Below are positions 1 to 8,823 of a DNA stretch of 64,000 bases, in pieces. The notes under the pieces are model-generated. The model had not been told where the DNA came from. It was given only the letters and a program-made list of their open reading frames with translations, and did not search any database. Source of the DNA: Pantoea coffeiphila (GTDB taxonomy: Bacteria > Pseudomonadota > Gammaproteobacteria > Enterobacterales > Enterobacteriaceae); assembly GCF_016909495.1 (NCBI RefSeq), contig NZ_JAFBFW010000001.1:248001-312000 (forward strand). The letters are read 5' to 3'. A program made the translations under genes and the position numbers. Position 1 is the stretch's first letter; each line of letters starts with the position of its first letter.

Positions 1-966
1 AAACTGGCCCCGGACGAAACGAGCCGTGCCATGGCGCACGCGGTGGTGGGTGCCATCGTGTCGTACGAGGCAGGAAACAGTGCGGCAGCGGGTGCTGCTG
101 GTGCGGTCAGCGGCGAGCTGATGGCGCAGCTGGTGATGAATCAGCTCTACCCGGGTAAACGGGTCAGTGATCTGACGGAAACGGAGAAACAGACGGTCAG
201 CGTGCTGGGCACACTGGCTGCGGGCCTGGCGGGAGGTATAACGGGCGGCAGTGCGGCGGATGGAATGGCCGGGGCGCAGGCGGGTAATAACTCGGTTGAG
301 AATAATGTGTTTGGTTGTTCAGGCTCGTCAGACCCACTTTGTGTGGGTAAAAAAGACCTGCTCACAACCGGTGGTGGAGGCCTGGGGCCTGTGGGTGCCG
401 GAGGCGCTGGCGCCGCGGGTGCGCTGGCAACCGGAGGTGATGATGATAAGGAGAGTCAGCCAAACGTCGGTAAAGACCTGACGGATAAAGACAAGGCGGA
501 TCTAGGTGGTGCCGGGTCGGGTACACCTGGAGGCTGGGGGCCGGAAGATGAGGAAAATGCTCGAAACAATGAATCCGTTAAGCAACAGCAGAAAAATCAT
601 TTTGATGAGCTGAGCAAACTTTATGACAAAAGTAACCCAATACAGGATCTTAATATAGATGGTCAAACAATCCGTCAGGGTGAAGTGAGTAATAATTATG
701 GTACAACTAAAGTGTTTGAGAGCCAGAGCTTAACCGATCAACAAATCCAGAAGTATGCACAGCAGCTTGCAGGAGAAACACCCCTTAAAGAAGTTAGGTC
801 GGGAATATATACAGCAAATTTATCGGATGGTTCTGTCATAACACTGAGGAATGTATCAACATCTGAAGCGAAAACTGGGGCTCGATGGACAGTGGATATA
901 CGTAATAGTCAAAGGCTAACTGACTTGGGGAATAAATATTCGCGCGTGGAGATTAAGTTTAAATGA
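1..966 (+). CDS. cdiA: CdiA-type toxin, C-terminal part (cut by window start)
   Basis: The frame is open from base 1, so this is the 3' end of a much larger gene. The first ~95 residues are Ala/Gly-rich pretoxin sequence ending in a canonical VENN motif (NNSVENN), the usual border between the conserved CdiA stalk and the variable toxin. A Gly-rich linker follows, then a toxin domain of ~130 residues ending in VEIKFK. I do not recognise the toxin family; its activity is unknown. By family knowledge CdiA is a two-partner-secreted surface filament that delivers its C-terminus into neighbouring cells on contact. The stop overlaps the start of the next gene, a DUF596 protein, by four bases, as expected for a toxin/immunity pair. 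Sure about CDI class, unsure about toxin chemistry. Confidence 0.88.
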   Translation, partial: KLAPDETSRAMAHAVVGAIVSYEAGNSAAAGAAGAVSGELMAQLVMNQLYPGKRVSDLTETEKQTVSVLGTLAAGLAGGITGGSAADGMAGAQAGNNSVENNVFGCSGSSDPLCVGKKDLLTTGGGGLGPVGAGGAGAAGALATGGDDDKESQPNVGKDLTDKDKADLGGAGSGTPGGWGPEDEENARNNESVKQQQKNHFDELSKLYDKSNPIQDLNIDGQTIRQGEVSNNYGTTKVFESQSLTDQQIQKYAQQLAGETPLKEVRSGIYTANLSDGSVITLRNVSTSEAKTGARWTVDIRNSQRLTDLGNKYSRVEIKFK

Positions 967-1319
967 TTAGAGTGTTAAGTGAAAATGAATATAACGAGTT
1001 GGCTGATGCCGCTGAAGGCCAAACTCTTGATGCGGTTTTATGCTATTCAATGCCAGACTTATGCCCACCAGAATTTAGTTTTTCCGATAGAAGGGAAATA
1101 TTCTTATGGGCGTTAGAACGTCTTTTATGTGATGGCCGATTAAAACTTGCTAAGCATGGTAAGTTTCTCGAAGGGAGTATTGAGGAACAGGTGGAAAGTT
1201 TTCGACAGGTTTTCCCTCAAACGGAAATAGAGATGGAAGATGGCATCTGGTTTTTCGATGAGATTTGTCCTGGAGGTGCTGTATGGGTGCTGAGTGACGG
1301 TAGCCTGGAATGGACATAA
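963..1319 (+). CDS. cdiI: DUF596-family immunity protein (CdiI-like)
   Basis: 118 residues, acidic, with the DUF596 pattern: an N-terminal helix, FSDRREIFLWALERLL in the middle, KLAKHGKFLEG, and a C-terminal SDGSLEWT. Its ATG lies inside the toxin stop (ATGA overlap), so the two are translationally coupled. Proteins of this family occur beside polymorphic toxin tips, so the natural reading is a cytoplasmic immunity protein that binds and blocks the toxin encoded just upstream. The pairing is inferred from position; binding is not visible in sequence. Confidence 0.8.
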   Translation: MIRVLSENEYNELADAAEGQTLDAVLCYSMPDLCPPEFSFSDRREIFLWALERLLCDGRLKLAKHGKFLEGSIEEQVESFRQVFPQTEIEMEDGIWFFDEICPGGAVWVLSDGSLEWT

Positions 1320-1808
1320 AAATGCTGGAAGAGTGAAATATATAATAAAACGGCCTGGCAACAGCGGGGAAGCGGCAGTGCCATCCAGGCGGCAACGGCG
1401 GCGATACAGGGGCTTGCGGGCAGTGATCTGAAGGCCGCGATAGCCGGTGGTGCCGCACCGTACATCGCAGAAATCATCAAGCAGTACGCCCCGGATGAAG
1501 CGAGCCGCGTCATGGCACATGCAGCAGTAGCTGGCGTGATAGCGGCAGCTCAGGGTAACTCAGCGGGTGCCGGTGCGGCAGGTGCCGCCACCACAGCACT
1601 GATGGGCGAAACCATCAAAAAAATGCTGTACGGAGATGTGCCGGTCAGCCAGCTGAGTGAGGAGCAGAAGCAGACTCTGGTGACGTTGGGAAGCCTGGCG
1701 GCAGGTCTTACTGGCGGGCTGACTGGTGGTGACACTGCTGGCGCGATGACCGGGGCACAGGCAGGCAAGAACGAACTCAGCAATAACATGACCGGTATGG
1801 GAAAGTAG
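1320..1808 (+). pseudogene. Orphan cdiA pretoxin fragment, disrupted
   Basis: The frame is open from 1320 to a TAG at 1806-1808 with no upstream cdiA body. From about 1350 it matches the pretoxin module repeated at 3460-3900 (Ala-rich, [19 protein letters not shown]). It ends just after an NELSNN motif that stands where VENN sits in the first gene. Directly after it the same ~85-bp motif block is repeated in another frame, so the fragment cannot read into the next toxin domain. It looks like a recombination remnant of an orphan cdiA-CT cassette. Confidence 0.75.
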
Positions 1809-1827
1809 CGGCAGCACATCGGGCGGG

Positions 1828-2616
1828 ATGGCCGGAGCCCAGGCCGGCCAGAACGAACTCAGCAGTAACATGACCGGTATGGGTTTTTTGTCGCAGATAC
1901 TGGCACAGGAAACGCTGAACTCGGCAGCAATGGCTGAAGCGGGCAAGGGCGGCGCAAATGAGCAGGCGGCGCTGGCGCTGACGAAGAAAGTGAAGGAAGG
2001 GCTGGATGCGGCCTGCCTGGCAAGTAGCAGCTGTGTGCTGATGGCAATTGCTGCTGTGCAGACTCAGCAGCATACCGACGGAGCAGGCGGGTGGACGGAA
2101 ACGCTGCCGGTTCATGAGGATACAACGGGCAGTACGCTGGTGACGCCACTACCGGAAGAGAATAAAGGAACGGTGCTGGTGACGCCGGATCAGTCCGGGG
2201 AACAGGGCGCAACTCATACCGGAAATACTGACGACAGGCCGGATACAGGTAGCGGTATCATAGCAACCCCGATCCCGGATGGGCCGAGTAAGGATGATTC
2301 GGTTTATTTGTCTGAAGGCGATAAACCGGCAAATTTATCACCTGAAGGTTCAGCAAGGGCTGGGGCATTTAATGAAGCAAAGAGAAAATCTGGTATCCCT
2401 GTAACTCAAAGTCCGAGTAAAGTTTATCCAAATATTGATAAGCGCGGTAATCCTCAAGCCGGATATATCTATGAGTTTGAAGTGCCAAAATCTGGTGGTG
2501 GGAGCAAGAAAGTATATATTCGGGATGATGCGGGTGGCCATTTTTATGGCGATGACTCTAATCAAAATCGAGGTCCGCACTTTAATGATCAGCAAGGTAA
2601 CCATTATGATTACTAA
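1828..2616 (+). CDS. Orphan cdiA-CT toxin cassette 2, putative HNH/endonuclease-VII-like nuclease
   Basis: The frame opens at 1792 and the first ATG is at 1828, inside a second copy of the pretoxin border ([11 protein letters not shown]). A conserved pretoxin helix block follows ([20 protein letters not shown]), then a Thr/Pro/Asp-rich linker, then a C-terminal domain of ~90 residues with AFNEAKRKSGIP, GYIYEFEVP, DAGGHFYG and RGPHFN, ending in HYDY. This His-rich pattern resembles polymorphic toxins annotated as HNH/endonuclease VII fold, which would make it a DNase. No secretion signal or filament is attached, so it is an orphan unit that could be recombined onto a full cdiA. Family assignment is from memory of the motif. 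Confidence 0.68.
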   Translation: MAGAQAGQNELSSNMTGMGFLSQILAQETLNSAAMAEAGKGGANEQAALALTKKVKEGLDAACLASSSCVLMAIAAVQTQQHTDGAGGWTETLPVHEDTTGSTLVTPLPEENKGTVLVTPDQSGEQGATHTGNTDDRPDTGSGIIATPIPDGPSKDDSVYLSEGDKPANLSPEGSARAGAFNEAKRKSGIPVTQSPSKVYPNIDKRGNPQAGYIYEFEVPKSGGGSKKVYIRDDAGGHFYGDDSNQNRGPHFNDQQGNHYDY

Positions 2617-3217
2617 TTACATAAAGCGATATGCGGAAGATTTAAGAAGCAGTAATGATATTGCTTGTTTTGATAAGATTTTTTTATCTTTGGATGGTGT
2701 TTCTGCGGTAAGTTGGGAATGGCAAGGGCATTCACGGAGAGAATATGGTGAAGAGCTATTGAGAAACATGTTTTCTCTTGTGAATCATGATGGTGGGAGT
2801 ATGAATGTAATGGTGCAGCTAGTTCCAGAACAACCCAACACTGCAATGGTTAAATATAAAAAAACTTGGGGTTTGATCGAGAGTTGTGGGTTGAATTTGA
2901 ATCTGATTGAAAATAGAATGTCCTTTATCGATAAAGGCTGTAATGGATTGATTTTAAGTGGTTTTGGTAGTGTTTCTAGTGATGTTACTCATGAGATTGA
3001 AAAGTTAATAAATTCGGAGGAGAGATTGTTTTTCTCAAATTTAACTCCGGACTTCGATTTTTCTGAAGAAAATTCAAATGGACGTTTGTCATTCTGGATA
3101 AATAGTATTATTCGAAATGATGGACTGGTTTTTTTTCATTTGGGTAGTTTTGATGAAAAAGACTCGGAGGTCGTTGTTGTTGGTAAAAAATATAATATAA
3201 GGAAGTTTTACGACTAA
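2606..3217 (+). CDS. Putative immunity protein for cassette 2
   Basis: Start chosen at the ATG at 2606, which overlaps the toxin stop by 11 bases; the same frame is open further upstream but only as a shadow of the toxin gene. It gives 203 residues beginning MITNYIKRYAEDL, acidic, without signal peptide or membrane segments. I do not recognise the family. Position directly after a toxin tip and the overlapping stop/start are what suggest immunity. Base composition is clearly more AT-rich than the cdiA repeats around it, as usual for immunity genes. Confidence 0.6.
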   Translation: MITNYIKRYAEDLRSSNDIACFDKIFLSLDGVSAVSWEWQGHSRREYGEELLRNMFSLVNHDGGSMNVMVQLVPEQPNTAMVKYKKTWGLIESCGLNLNLIENRMSFIDKGCNGLILSGFGSVSSDVTHEIEKLINSEERLFFSNLTPDFDFSEENSNGRLSFWINSIIRNDGLVFFHLGSFDEKDSEVVVVGKKYNIRKFYD

Positions 3218-4535
3218 GCAAAACTTTTATAAGGAGAAAGAGCAGAAGCGGCTGCAGGAAGCGCAGGTTATCGGGGAGATCGGCAGCCAGGTTGGTGATA
3301 TTGCCAGGACGCAGGGGGAGATAGCGGCAACAAAAGCAGGGAGGGCTGAGCTGGCTGCAAAAGGTATCAGGGAACCCGGCCCGAATGCCACGAAAGACGA
3401 GACAGCGGCTTACAACCAGGCGCTGAAGGAAACGTCCGGCTACAAAACCGCGCAGGCGGAATGGGGAACGGGGAGCGCGATCCAGCAGGGTATCCAGGCG
3501 GCAACGGCGGCGGTGCAGGGGCTGGCGGGCAGTGACCTGAAAGCGGCGATAGCCGGTGGTGCCGCACCGTATATTGCAGAAATCATCAAGCAGTACGCCC
3601 CGGATGAAGCGAGCCGCGTCATGGCGCATGCGGCTGTGGCTGGCGTGATAGCGGCAGCTCAGGGTAACTCAGCGGGTGCCGGTGCGGCAGGTGCCGCCAC
3701 CACAGCGATAATGGGTGAAGCCATCAAAAATGCGCTGTACGGAGATGTGCCGGTCAGCCAGCTGAGTGAGGAGCAGAAGCAGACTCTGGTGACGCTGGGA
3801 AGCCTGGCGGCAGGTCTTGCCGGTGGTCTGAGTAGCGGCAGTACATCGGGCGGGATGGCAGGAGCCCAGGCCGGCCAGAACGAACTCAGCAATAACATGA
3901 CCGGTATAGGGTGGTTGTCGCAGATACTGGCACAGGAAACGCTGAACTCAGCAGCAATGGCTGAAGCGGGCAAGGGCGGCGCAAATGAGCAGGCGGCGCT
4001 GGCGCTGACGAAGAAAGTGAAGGAAGGGCTGGATGCGGCCTGCCTGGCAAGTAGCAGCTGTGTGCTAATGGCGGTGGTTGCAGCACAGAACCAATCAGAC
4101 TCGAACGGTAGCCAGAACCCGAATATCGGCAAGGATCTGACGGATGAGCAGAAGAAAGAGCTGGGTGGTTCGGGGTCTGGAATGGGAACACCACCACCGC
4201 CAGAAAACGATCCGAATAAATTGGAAGAGAAAAAAGCCGATAAGCTGAATCAGAAGCAAGAAAGTGCTATCAAGAAGATTGATAATACTATAAAAAATGC
4301 TCTGAAAGATCACGATATAACAGGAACCCTCAAGGATATGGATGGTAATCCTGTTCCTAAAGAGAGCGGTGGTTATTGGGATCATATGCAAGAAATGCAA
4401 AATACTCTCAGGGGATTACGGAACCATGCGGATACGCTGAAAAACGTAAACAACCCCGAGGCTCAAGCTGCATATGGAAGAGCAACCGATGCCATTAATA
4501 AAATAGAATCTGCCTTGAAAGGATATGGGATATGA
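3216..4535 (+). CDS. Orphan cdiA-CT toxin cassette 3, possible type-28 polymorphic toxin
   Basis: The reading frame is open from 3216, right after the preceding immunity gene, and starts in mid-CdiA sequence ([20 protein letters not shown]), so it has no native start; the first usable start is a GTG at 3513. It carries more of the CdiA pretoxin region than cassette 2, an NELSNN border, the [16 protein letters not shown] block, a linker, then a ~120-residue tip with [18 protein letters not shown] and [20 protein letters not shown]. The tip resembles domains annotated as polymorphic toxin type 28, a group that includes RNases; this is from memory. A CdiI gene follows with a four-base overlap. 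Confidence 0.7.
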   Translation, partial: KQNFYKEKEQKRLQEAQVIGEIGSQVGDIARTQGEIAATKAGRAELAAKGIREPGPNATKDETAAYNQALKETSGYKTAQAEWGTGSAIQQGIQAATAAVQGLAGSDLKAAIAGGAAPYIAEIIKQYAPDEASRVMAHAAVAGVIAAAQGNSAGAGAAGAATTAIMGEAIKNALYGDVPVSQLSEEQKQTLVTLGSLAAGLAGGLSSGSTSGGMAGAQAGQNELSNNMTGIGWLSQILAQETLNSAAMAEAGKGGANEQAALALTKKVKEGLDAACLASSSCVLMAVVAAQNQSDSNGSQNPNIGKDLTDEQKKELGGSGSGMGTPPPPENDPNKLEEKKADKLNQKQESAIKKIDNTIKNALKDHDITGTLKDMDGNPVPKESGGYWDHMQEMQNTLRGLRNHADTLKNVNNPEAQAAYGRATDAINKIESALKGYGI

Positions 4536-4918
4536 GCACCTTCCGTAAATTGATAGGAAACATAAATTTAACGAAGGAACCAAGTCAACAGTCTCCACTT
4601 GAACTATGGTTCGAACGCGTCATTGATATACCTATCGAAGAGTTGGCCGTCGAAGATCTTTGCCGTGCCATTCGGCAGGATCTATGTATTGACCAGTTAA
4701 TGCCAAGAGTGTTGGATGTTCTGACCGAAGATCCGCTGGCTGGAGAATATTATGATGGTGAACTTATAGCAGCTTTATCGACGATAAAAAACGAGGAGCT
4801 AAAAGATCAGAAACGTATTTTTATCCAAATAAAGCAACTTATAAATCAGTTAGAACCTTCAGATATTAACGATGACTTAAAAAAAGATATATTAAAAATC
4901 AATCAAATAATCGTATAA
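4532..4918 (+). CDS. cdiI: CDI immunity protein, CdiI_3-like
   Basis: 128 residues; the block [30 protein letters not shown] followed by [12 protein letters not shown] is characteristic of the CDI immunity family often named CdiI_3 (written here only in outline: [15 protein letters not shown] at ~27-41, [10 protein letters not shown] at ~43-52). ATGA overlap with the toxin stop indicates translational coupling. Role: cytoplasmic protein that neutralises the cassette-3 toxin. A perfect inverted repeat follows two bases after the stop and closes the unit. Confidence 0.85.
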   Translation: MSTFRKLIGNINLTKEPSQQSPLELWFERVIDIPIEELAVEDLCRAIRQDLCIDQLMPRVLDVLTEDPLAGEYYDGELIAALSTIKNEELKDQKRIFIQIKQLINQLEPSDINDDLKKDILKINQIIV

Positions 4919-4920
4919 CC

Positions 4921-4942
4921 AACCCCGGCCTTGGCCGGGGTT
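4921..4942 (+). terminator. Inverted repeat closing the CDI cassette array
   Basis: AACCCCGGCC, TT, GGCCGGGGTT: a perfect 10-bp stem directly after the last immunity gene. The downstream bases are not T-rich, so its strength as an intrinsic terminator is uncertain. Confidence 0.55.
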
Positions 4943-4970
4943 GCCGCATCTAAGCCCTAAATCCTCCTAC

Positions 4971-5139
4971 TTATCGCCGTTGCAACCGGATCATCCCTGT
5001 AGTGGTGGTGATCTTCAGTTGTTCCGCACTGGTGATGCCTGACTCGGTGAGCCAGTCACTGCCGATCACCAGTTCGGCATTCTCCCGTATCCAGTCGGCT
5101 CCCAGATCGTGGCGGTGCTGGCTGGCTTCACAGACTTCT
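4971..5139 (-). pseudogene. Remnant of an unidentified gene, 3' end only
   Basis: On the minus strand ~50 codons end in a TAA at 4971 and read like real protein (GADWIRENAELVIGSDW, then ESGITSAEQLKI). Upstream, from about 5140, the frame runs into the antisense of a cdiA fragment, so the gene is cut there. The WLTESG...I....G pattern faintly recalls SymE-like or AbrB-fold small proteins, but this is not firm. Confidence 0.35.
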
Positions 5140-5578
5140 GGCGGATGTGACGGCAACCGGCGACGGCACCCTGCTGGCAGGCAATAATCTGAACCTGATG
5201 AGCGGGCAGGAGACGTGGGATCAGTCTTCCAGCGCGAAGTGGAAAAAACACGGTCTGATGTCGAAGACCACCACGAAAATCCAGAGCGAGACGCATCAGC
5301 AGAGCGCGCTGGACAGTACCGTCTCCGGCGACACGCTGAAGGTGATGGCAGGGAACGATCTGACCGCATCGGGCAGCAACCTGCTGGGCACAAACGATGT
5401 GACGCTGAGCGCGGGCAACAACCTGACGCTGACCACCGCCGCCGAGTCCGATCACTCCGCCTCGATTGAGCAGAAGAAAAAATCCGGCTTCAGCGGCAGT
5501 GGCGAGATTGGCTTCTCGATGGGGCATTCGTCGCAGATACTGACTCACGATGAAAGCAGCAACATGCAGAATTTAAAT
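5140..5578 (+). pseudogene. cdiA filament-repeat fragment
   Basis: Reads DVTATGDGTLLAGNNLNL, later LKVMAGNDLTASGSNL and VTLSAGNNLTLTTAAES, the beta-helical repeat style of filamentous haemagglutinin/CdiA stalks. No start, no downstream continuation: it is broken at the left near 5140 and at the right near 5570, where the convergent DUF2971 gene begins. In an intact cdiA such repeats precede the pretoxin region, so its position after the cassettes shows rearrangement. Confidence 0.75.
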
Positions 5579-6415
5579 TCATACCGTACCGTGCATTTTC
5601 GAACGAATAACCTCAGTATTTAAATCATACTTTTTGCAAACTGATGTTATCAGGTCAAAAAACCAGTTTGATGCATAAGGGGACACTCTGATCTCTTTAA
5701 TCAAATTATTTGTATTTACTTCCAGCATTGTTCCTGGTGTTTCTCTTTTATCTCTGAATGGGCAAGATGAGTCATACCCAATTAATCTAACTTCATGTTC
5801 ATAATCGTAAAATCTTGATTTATGCATGAAAGGCGCAAGCTTATGTTGAGTTGTAAATTCTTCGTTTGGAAGTGAAATGTAATTTATTTTTGCGATTATT
5901 AAGTTGTAGTTTTCAATTGGCGTGATGCTTTCTTTTATTCTATCGATATCAGTTATTATGCAGACTGCCCCTTCATTTTCCCCGTAAATCTTCCACATTG
6001 CCATGCTTTCATATTTATTTGCATGCCAGCAACTTACATCAATCCACTCTTTGTATTGATTATTGATCTCGTCATAACTTATTTCTTTTGCTGAAAATTC
6101 GCCAAAAACTGTATCGAAGTGTCTATTTTCATATAGTAAAAATGCATCCTCCTCTTCTTTATTTTTAGCCTCGACCTCCTCTTGAGATAACGTATGTGCA
6201 GTGGGCCAAGAAATGTTCATTGCTATGTCAATAAGCATAGCGTCGCCACTATTGATCATTTTGAATGTCAGACTTAGACCTCCTTCAGTTTTGTCTTCAA
6301 AACCAGAAGCTTTGGATAAGAAAATTTTTTTAGTGTCGAGTAGTCCCATAAATTTAGAAAAGTTCATGTATTTCTGTAGTTCAACTACTTCAGTAAAATC
6401 CCCAATTATTTCCAT
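5579..6415 (-). CDS. DUF2971 domain protein
   Basis: 278 residues, AT-rich compared with the chromosome core. The DUF2971 signature is visible: an N-terminal segment on 'kiflskasgFEDKTEGG', a central CWHANKYESMAMWKIYGENEGAV and a C-terminal FYDYEHEVRLIGY. The family is widespread near mobile elements and some members are linked to defence islands, but its activity is unknown. It converges on the cdiA debris and its stop abuts the broken end, which together with low GC suggests recent transfer. Confidence 0.75.
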   Translation of the reverse strand: MEIIGDFTEVVELQKYMNFSKFMGLLDTKKIFLSKASGFEDKTEGGLSLTFKMINSGDAMLIDIAMNISWPTAHTLSQEEVEAKNKEEEDAFLLYENRHFDTVFGEFSAKEISYDEINNQYKEWIDVSCWHANKYESMAMWKIYGENEGAVCIITDIDRIKESITPIENYNLIIAKINYISLPNEEFTTQHKLAPFMHKSRFYDYEHEVRLIGYDSSCPFRDKRETPGTMLEVNTNNLIKEIRVSPYASNWFFDLITSVCKKYDLNTEVIRSKMHGTV

Positions 6416-6496
6416 TTTTATTTAACCCTTCTTGAGTTTATTTAATAAAAGCAGTTTATCTTATTGGCTTTGTGGGTAAAGTTATTTTATGTAGTA

Positions 6497-7039
6497 TTAC
6501 TCAGAAACAAACCGAAAAGGAACTGACACCGTTAACCATACGCCGTTGTCAGCCTGAAAGAATCTAAAGCCCTGTTCGTACATGGTCTGGGATTGTATTT
6601 TTAATACAATCGGTTTCCCGTGACGTTGCCCTACCTGAATTGCAGTATCTTCATCAGATGAAAGATGCACATACTGCCGTGATAAGGGAATTAACCCTTG
6701 CTCCCGAATGGCAGGCATAAAGCGGGTAGCGGTCCCGTGATAGAGGTATTCCGGAGGTGTCTTTTCAGGGTAATCAATACTAACCTGTTGTGTTGAATGC
6801 CCCTGCGCCGCGCGGATGCGCAAACTGTCATCTGAAATCGTAAACCGCTTCTTATCGCTGCCGTCAACTATCTGACGCAGAAGGGTTTGGTCGAGCGCAT
6901 AGCCTTTTTTAACCGAGCAAAGGATCAGGTCGCTGATGGTCGCCCAACCCTCTTTATCTAATGATAAACCGATGGCTTCTGGCTGATGGCGTAGTGCATA
7001 GCTTAAAAATTTACTTATCTCTGAACTGGTTTTACTCAT
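6497..7039 (-). CDS. kptA: RNA 2'-phosphotransferase KptA/Tpt1
   Basis: 180 residues from the ATG at 7039 (MSKTSSEISKFLSYALRH); the frame is open 20 codons further but that start would overlap the upstream region and lengthen the protein beyond the family norm (~184). Motifs: SYALRHQPEAIGL, KEGWATISDL, YLYHGTATRF, and VHLSSDEDTAIQVG. The enzyme moves a 2'-phosphate from RNA to NAD+, giving ADP-ribose 1''-2'' cyclic phosphate. In bacteria the physiological RNA substrate is unclear. Divergent from fosA across ~120 bp. Confidence 0.92.
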   Translation of the reverse strand: MSKTSSEISKFLSYALRHQPEAIGLSLDKEGWATISDLILCSVKKGYALDQTLLRQIVDGSDKKRFTISDDSLRIRAAQGHSTQQVSIDYPEKTPPEYLYHGTATRFMPAIREQGLIPLSRQYVHLSSDEDTAIQVGQRHGKPIVLKIQSQTMYEQGFRFFQADNGVWLTVSVPFRFVSE

Positions 7040-7158
7040 TTTCGTGCTCTTCAATTCTGTCCAGGCTGACTTAAAACCTATAATGCAGCCTGACGGCAAT
7101 TAAAACATCATCCATGCTAAATTAATCCCGCCACCTCCCTACCAAAGAGACTCTCCGC

Positions 7159-7557
7159 ATGCTGAACGGACTTAACCACATCACTATCGCCGTCAGCGAT
7201 GTGACAAAAAGCTTTGATTTTTATGTCAATACGCTCGGTTTTACCCCAAAGGCGATGTGGGCGCGAGGTGCCTACCTTTCACTGGGTGAGCTGTGGCTGT
7301 GCCTTTCGGCTGATAATGTGTTGTCCGGCGGGGATTACACTCACTATGCGTTCAGCATCCGTAGCAATGACTTTGATGAGTTTGCTGTTCGCTTAAGAAC
7401 GGCGGGCGTGACGGAGTGGAAAATCAACAAAAGCGAAGGGAAGTCCGTCTACTTTTTAGATCCCGACGGGCATAAACTGGAAATTCATGACGGGGATTTG
7501 AACAGCCGCTTAATGGCCTGCCGGGACCAACCCTATGAGGGGATGACATTTTTCTGA
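7159..7557 (+). CDS. fosA: FosA-family fosfomycin resistance glutathione transferase
   Basis: 132 residues, VOC fold with paired beta-alpha-beta-beta-beta units. Metal ligands expected for FosA are present: His7 (LNHITIAV), His62 (YTHYAFSI) and Glu108 (GHKLEIH). The end [12 protein letters not shown] is the usual FosA tail. Known members use Mn2+ and K+ to open the fosfomycin epoxide with glutathione. It sits in an ordinary chromosomal setting, as do the intrinsic fosA genes of several enterobacteria, so it need not be acquired. Slightly shorter than FosA3/FosA5-type proteins (~138-141). Confidence 0.9.
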   Translation: MLNGLNHITIAVSDVTKSFDFYVNTLGFTPKAMWARGAYLSLGELWLCLSADNVLSGGDYTHYAFSIRSNDFDEFAVRLRTAGVTEWKINKSEGKSVYFLDPDGHKLEIHDGDLNSRLMACRDQPYEGMTFF

Positions 7558-7616
7558 TTCCAGGCGGGGAATGGAGCCTTGTGGCTGGCCGAGATGACGC
7601 AGAAGGAAATCGGATA

Positions 7617-7643
7617 TTGGGGCCAGTTTAACGCTGGCCCCAA
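7617..7643. terminator. Hairpin between convergent fosA and ydgD
   Basis: TTGGGGCCAG, seven-base loop, CTGGCCCCAA: a perfect 10-bp stem 60 bp after fosA and ~90 bp after the ydgD stop. No long T tract on either side. Confidence 0.5.
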
Positions 7644-7734
7644 TTGACGGTCAGTACATTTTCCCTGCGGTCCTGCTGAAATTTCAACAGTCCAGGTGAT
7701 GCGGACGCTTGCAAAAATTCCGGGGCTTCATCGC

Positions 7735-8541
7735 CTATTTTGCCAGTTCTTCCAGGCTATCGCGAAATGCCGTTACGGCAATAGCGCGGTTATCGGCCAG
7801 ATAGCGATCTTTCGGCGCAGGGGCAGAGCTTTGCACCGCGATCAGCTGCCAGTCGCCGTTAACCTTCAGCAGCAGCGGGGAGCCGCTGTCTCCCGGCAGT
7901 GTATCGCACTGGTGCGACAGCACCGTTTTCTGCGCCCAGCCGGTGATCAGGCAGTCGTTATGCGAATAAAGCGTATCCAGGTGATCTTCCGGATAACCTG
8001 CCTGAGTTACTTTGCGACCGGTCGCCTTCAGCGCTGCGGTCATTTCACCGCGTGTACCGGAAAACAGCGGCAGCGGCACAATACCGGATGGAGGATTACG
8101 TAAAATAATCAGCCCGAAATCGTAGGGCGCGGCAGAAGCCGGAACAATCCAGCCATCGCCATCGGCCTTCAGTTTTTTCCCCAGCGTCGGATTCACCCGG
8201 CCTTCAATATCGTGAATTTCATAGCGCCATTTACCGTTATTGCCGGCGACAAAACGCAGTGCGATAGCTTTATCCAGTTTACCCGGTGGTGCCAGCAGGC
8301 AGTGGCCGGCGGTCAGGGCAAGGTGAGGGGAGATCAGCGTAGCACTACACAAATTGCCACTGGCCGTTTCAAGCTGTCCGATCGCTTCCCACGGCTGGCT
8401 GGCGGTATTGCTGACCGGCAGACGGTCATCTTTACCAAAAAACAGCGTCTTGGTGTCGGCTTCACTTTGGGCATCATCATCGGCGTGAGTACAGAACGAA
8501 AAGGAGAGGAAACCCATTAATAACACAGCAGTCAGGCGCAT
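7735..8541 (-). CDS. ydgD: Trypsin-like serine protease YdgD
   Basis: 268 residues from the ATG at 8541, which begins a signal peptide ([16 protein letters not shown]); a start eight codons earlier would spoil it. The catalytic triad is visible: His80 in ALTAGHC, Asp141 in PYDFGLI, Ser219 in LPGDSGSP. Length and order after asr and ydgU match E. coli ydgD, whose substrate is unknown. Predicted location is the periplasm. Confidence 0.9.
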   Translation of the reverse strand: MRLTAVLLMGFLSFSFCTHADDDAQSEADTKTLFFGKDDRLPVSNTASQPWEAIGQLETASGNLCSATLISPHLALTAGHCLLAPPGKLDKAIALRFVAGNNGKWRYEIHDIEGRVNPTLGKKLKADGDGWIVPASAAPYDFGLIILRNPPSGIVPLPLFSGTRGEMTAALKATGRKVTQAGYPEDHLDTLYSHNDCLITGWAQKTVLSHQCDTLPGDSGSPLLLKVNGDWQLIAVQSSAPAPKDRYLADNRAIAVTAFRDSLEELAK

Positions 8542-8651
8542 ATTTCTCTCGGGCTGGAGAAGCATTAAAGGTGATTACGCTAATGCAGTAACTATAGACG
8601 GATAGCGCTTGAAAAGGGAGATTAATTTGGAATATCAGCACGCTACAGGGT

Positions 8652-8735
8652 TCAGATGTAGAAGCTGGCGGCAATCACACCGCAAAGGATCATCACAACC
8701 AGAATAATTTCGAATAAATAGCGGCGCACCATCAT
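8652..8735 (-). CDS. ydgU: Small membrane protein YdgU
   Basis: 27 codons: MMVRRYLFEIILVVMILC then GVIAASFYI. A single hydrophobic helix with a basic N-terminus. It sits between asr and ydgD exactly where E. coli has the 27-residue YdgU, and length and character agree. Function unknown. Two adjacent ATGs (8735, 8732) could start it. Too short for routine ORF calling. Confidence 0.82.
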   Translation of the reverse strand: MMVRRYLFEIILVVMILCGVIAASFYI

Positions 8736-8752
8736 CCGAGACTCCGGGAAAG

Positions 8753-8777
8753 AAACACCCGGATTATCCGGGTGTTT
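8753..8777 (-). terminator. Terminator after asr
   Basis: Perfect 10-bp stem (AAACACCCGG / CCGGGTGTTT) with a five-base loop; on the minus strand it is followed by TCTTTC. It lies between asr and ydgU, so ydgU-ydgD are either read-through or have their own promoter. Confidence 0.75.
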
Positions 8778-8823
8778 GAGTTAAGGATCTTGTTTCGGGC
8801 GGCTGTCCGCCCGTCTGCAAAAG

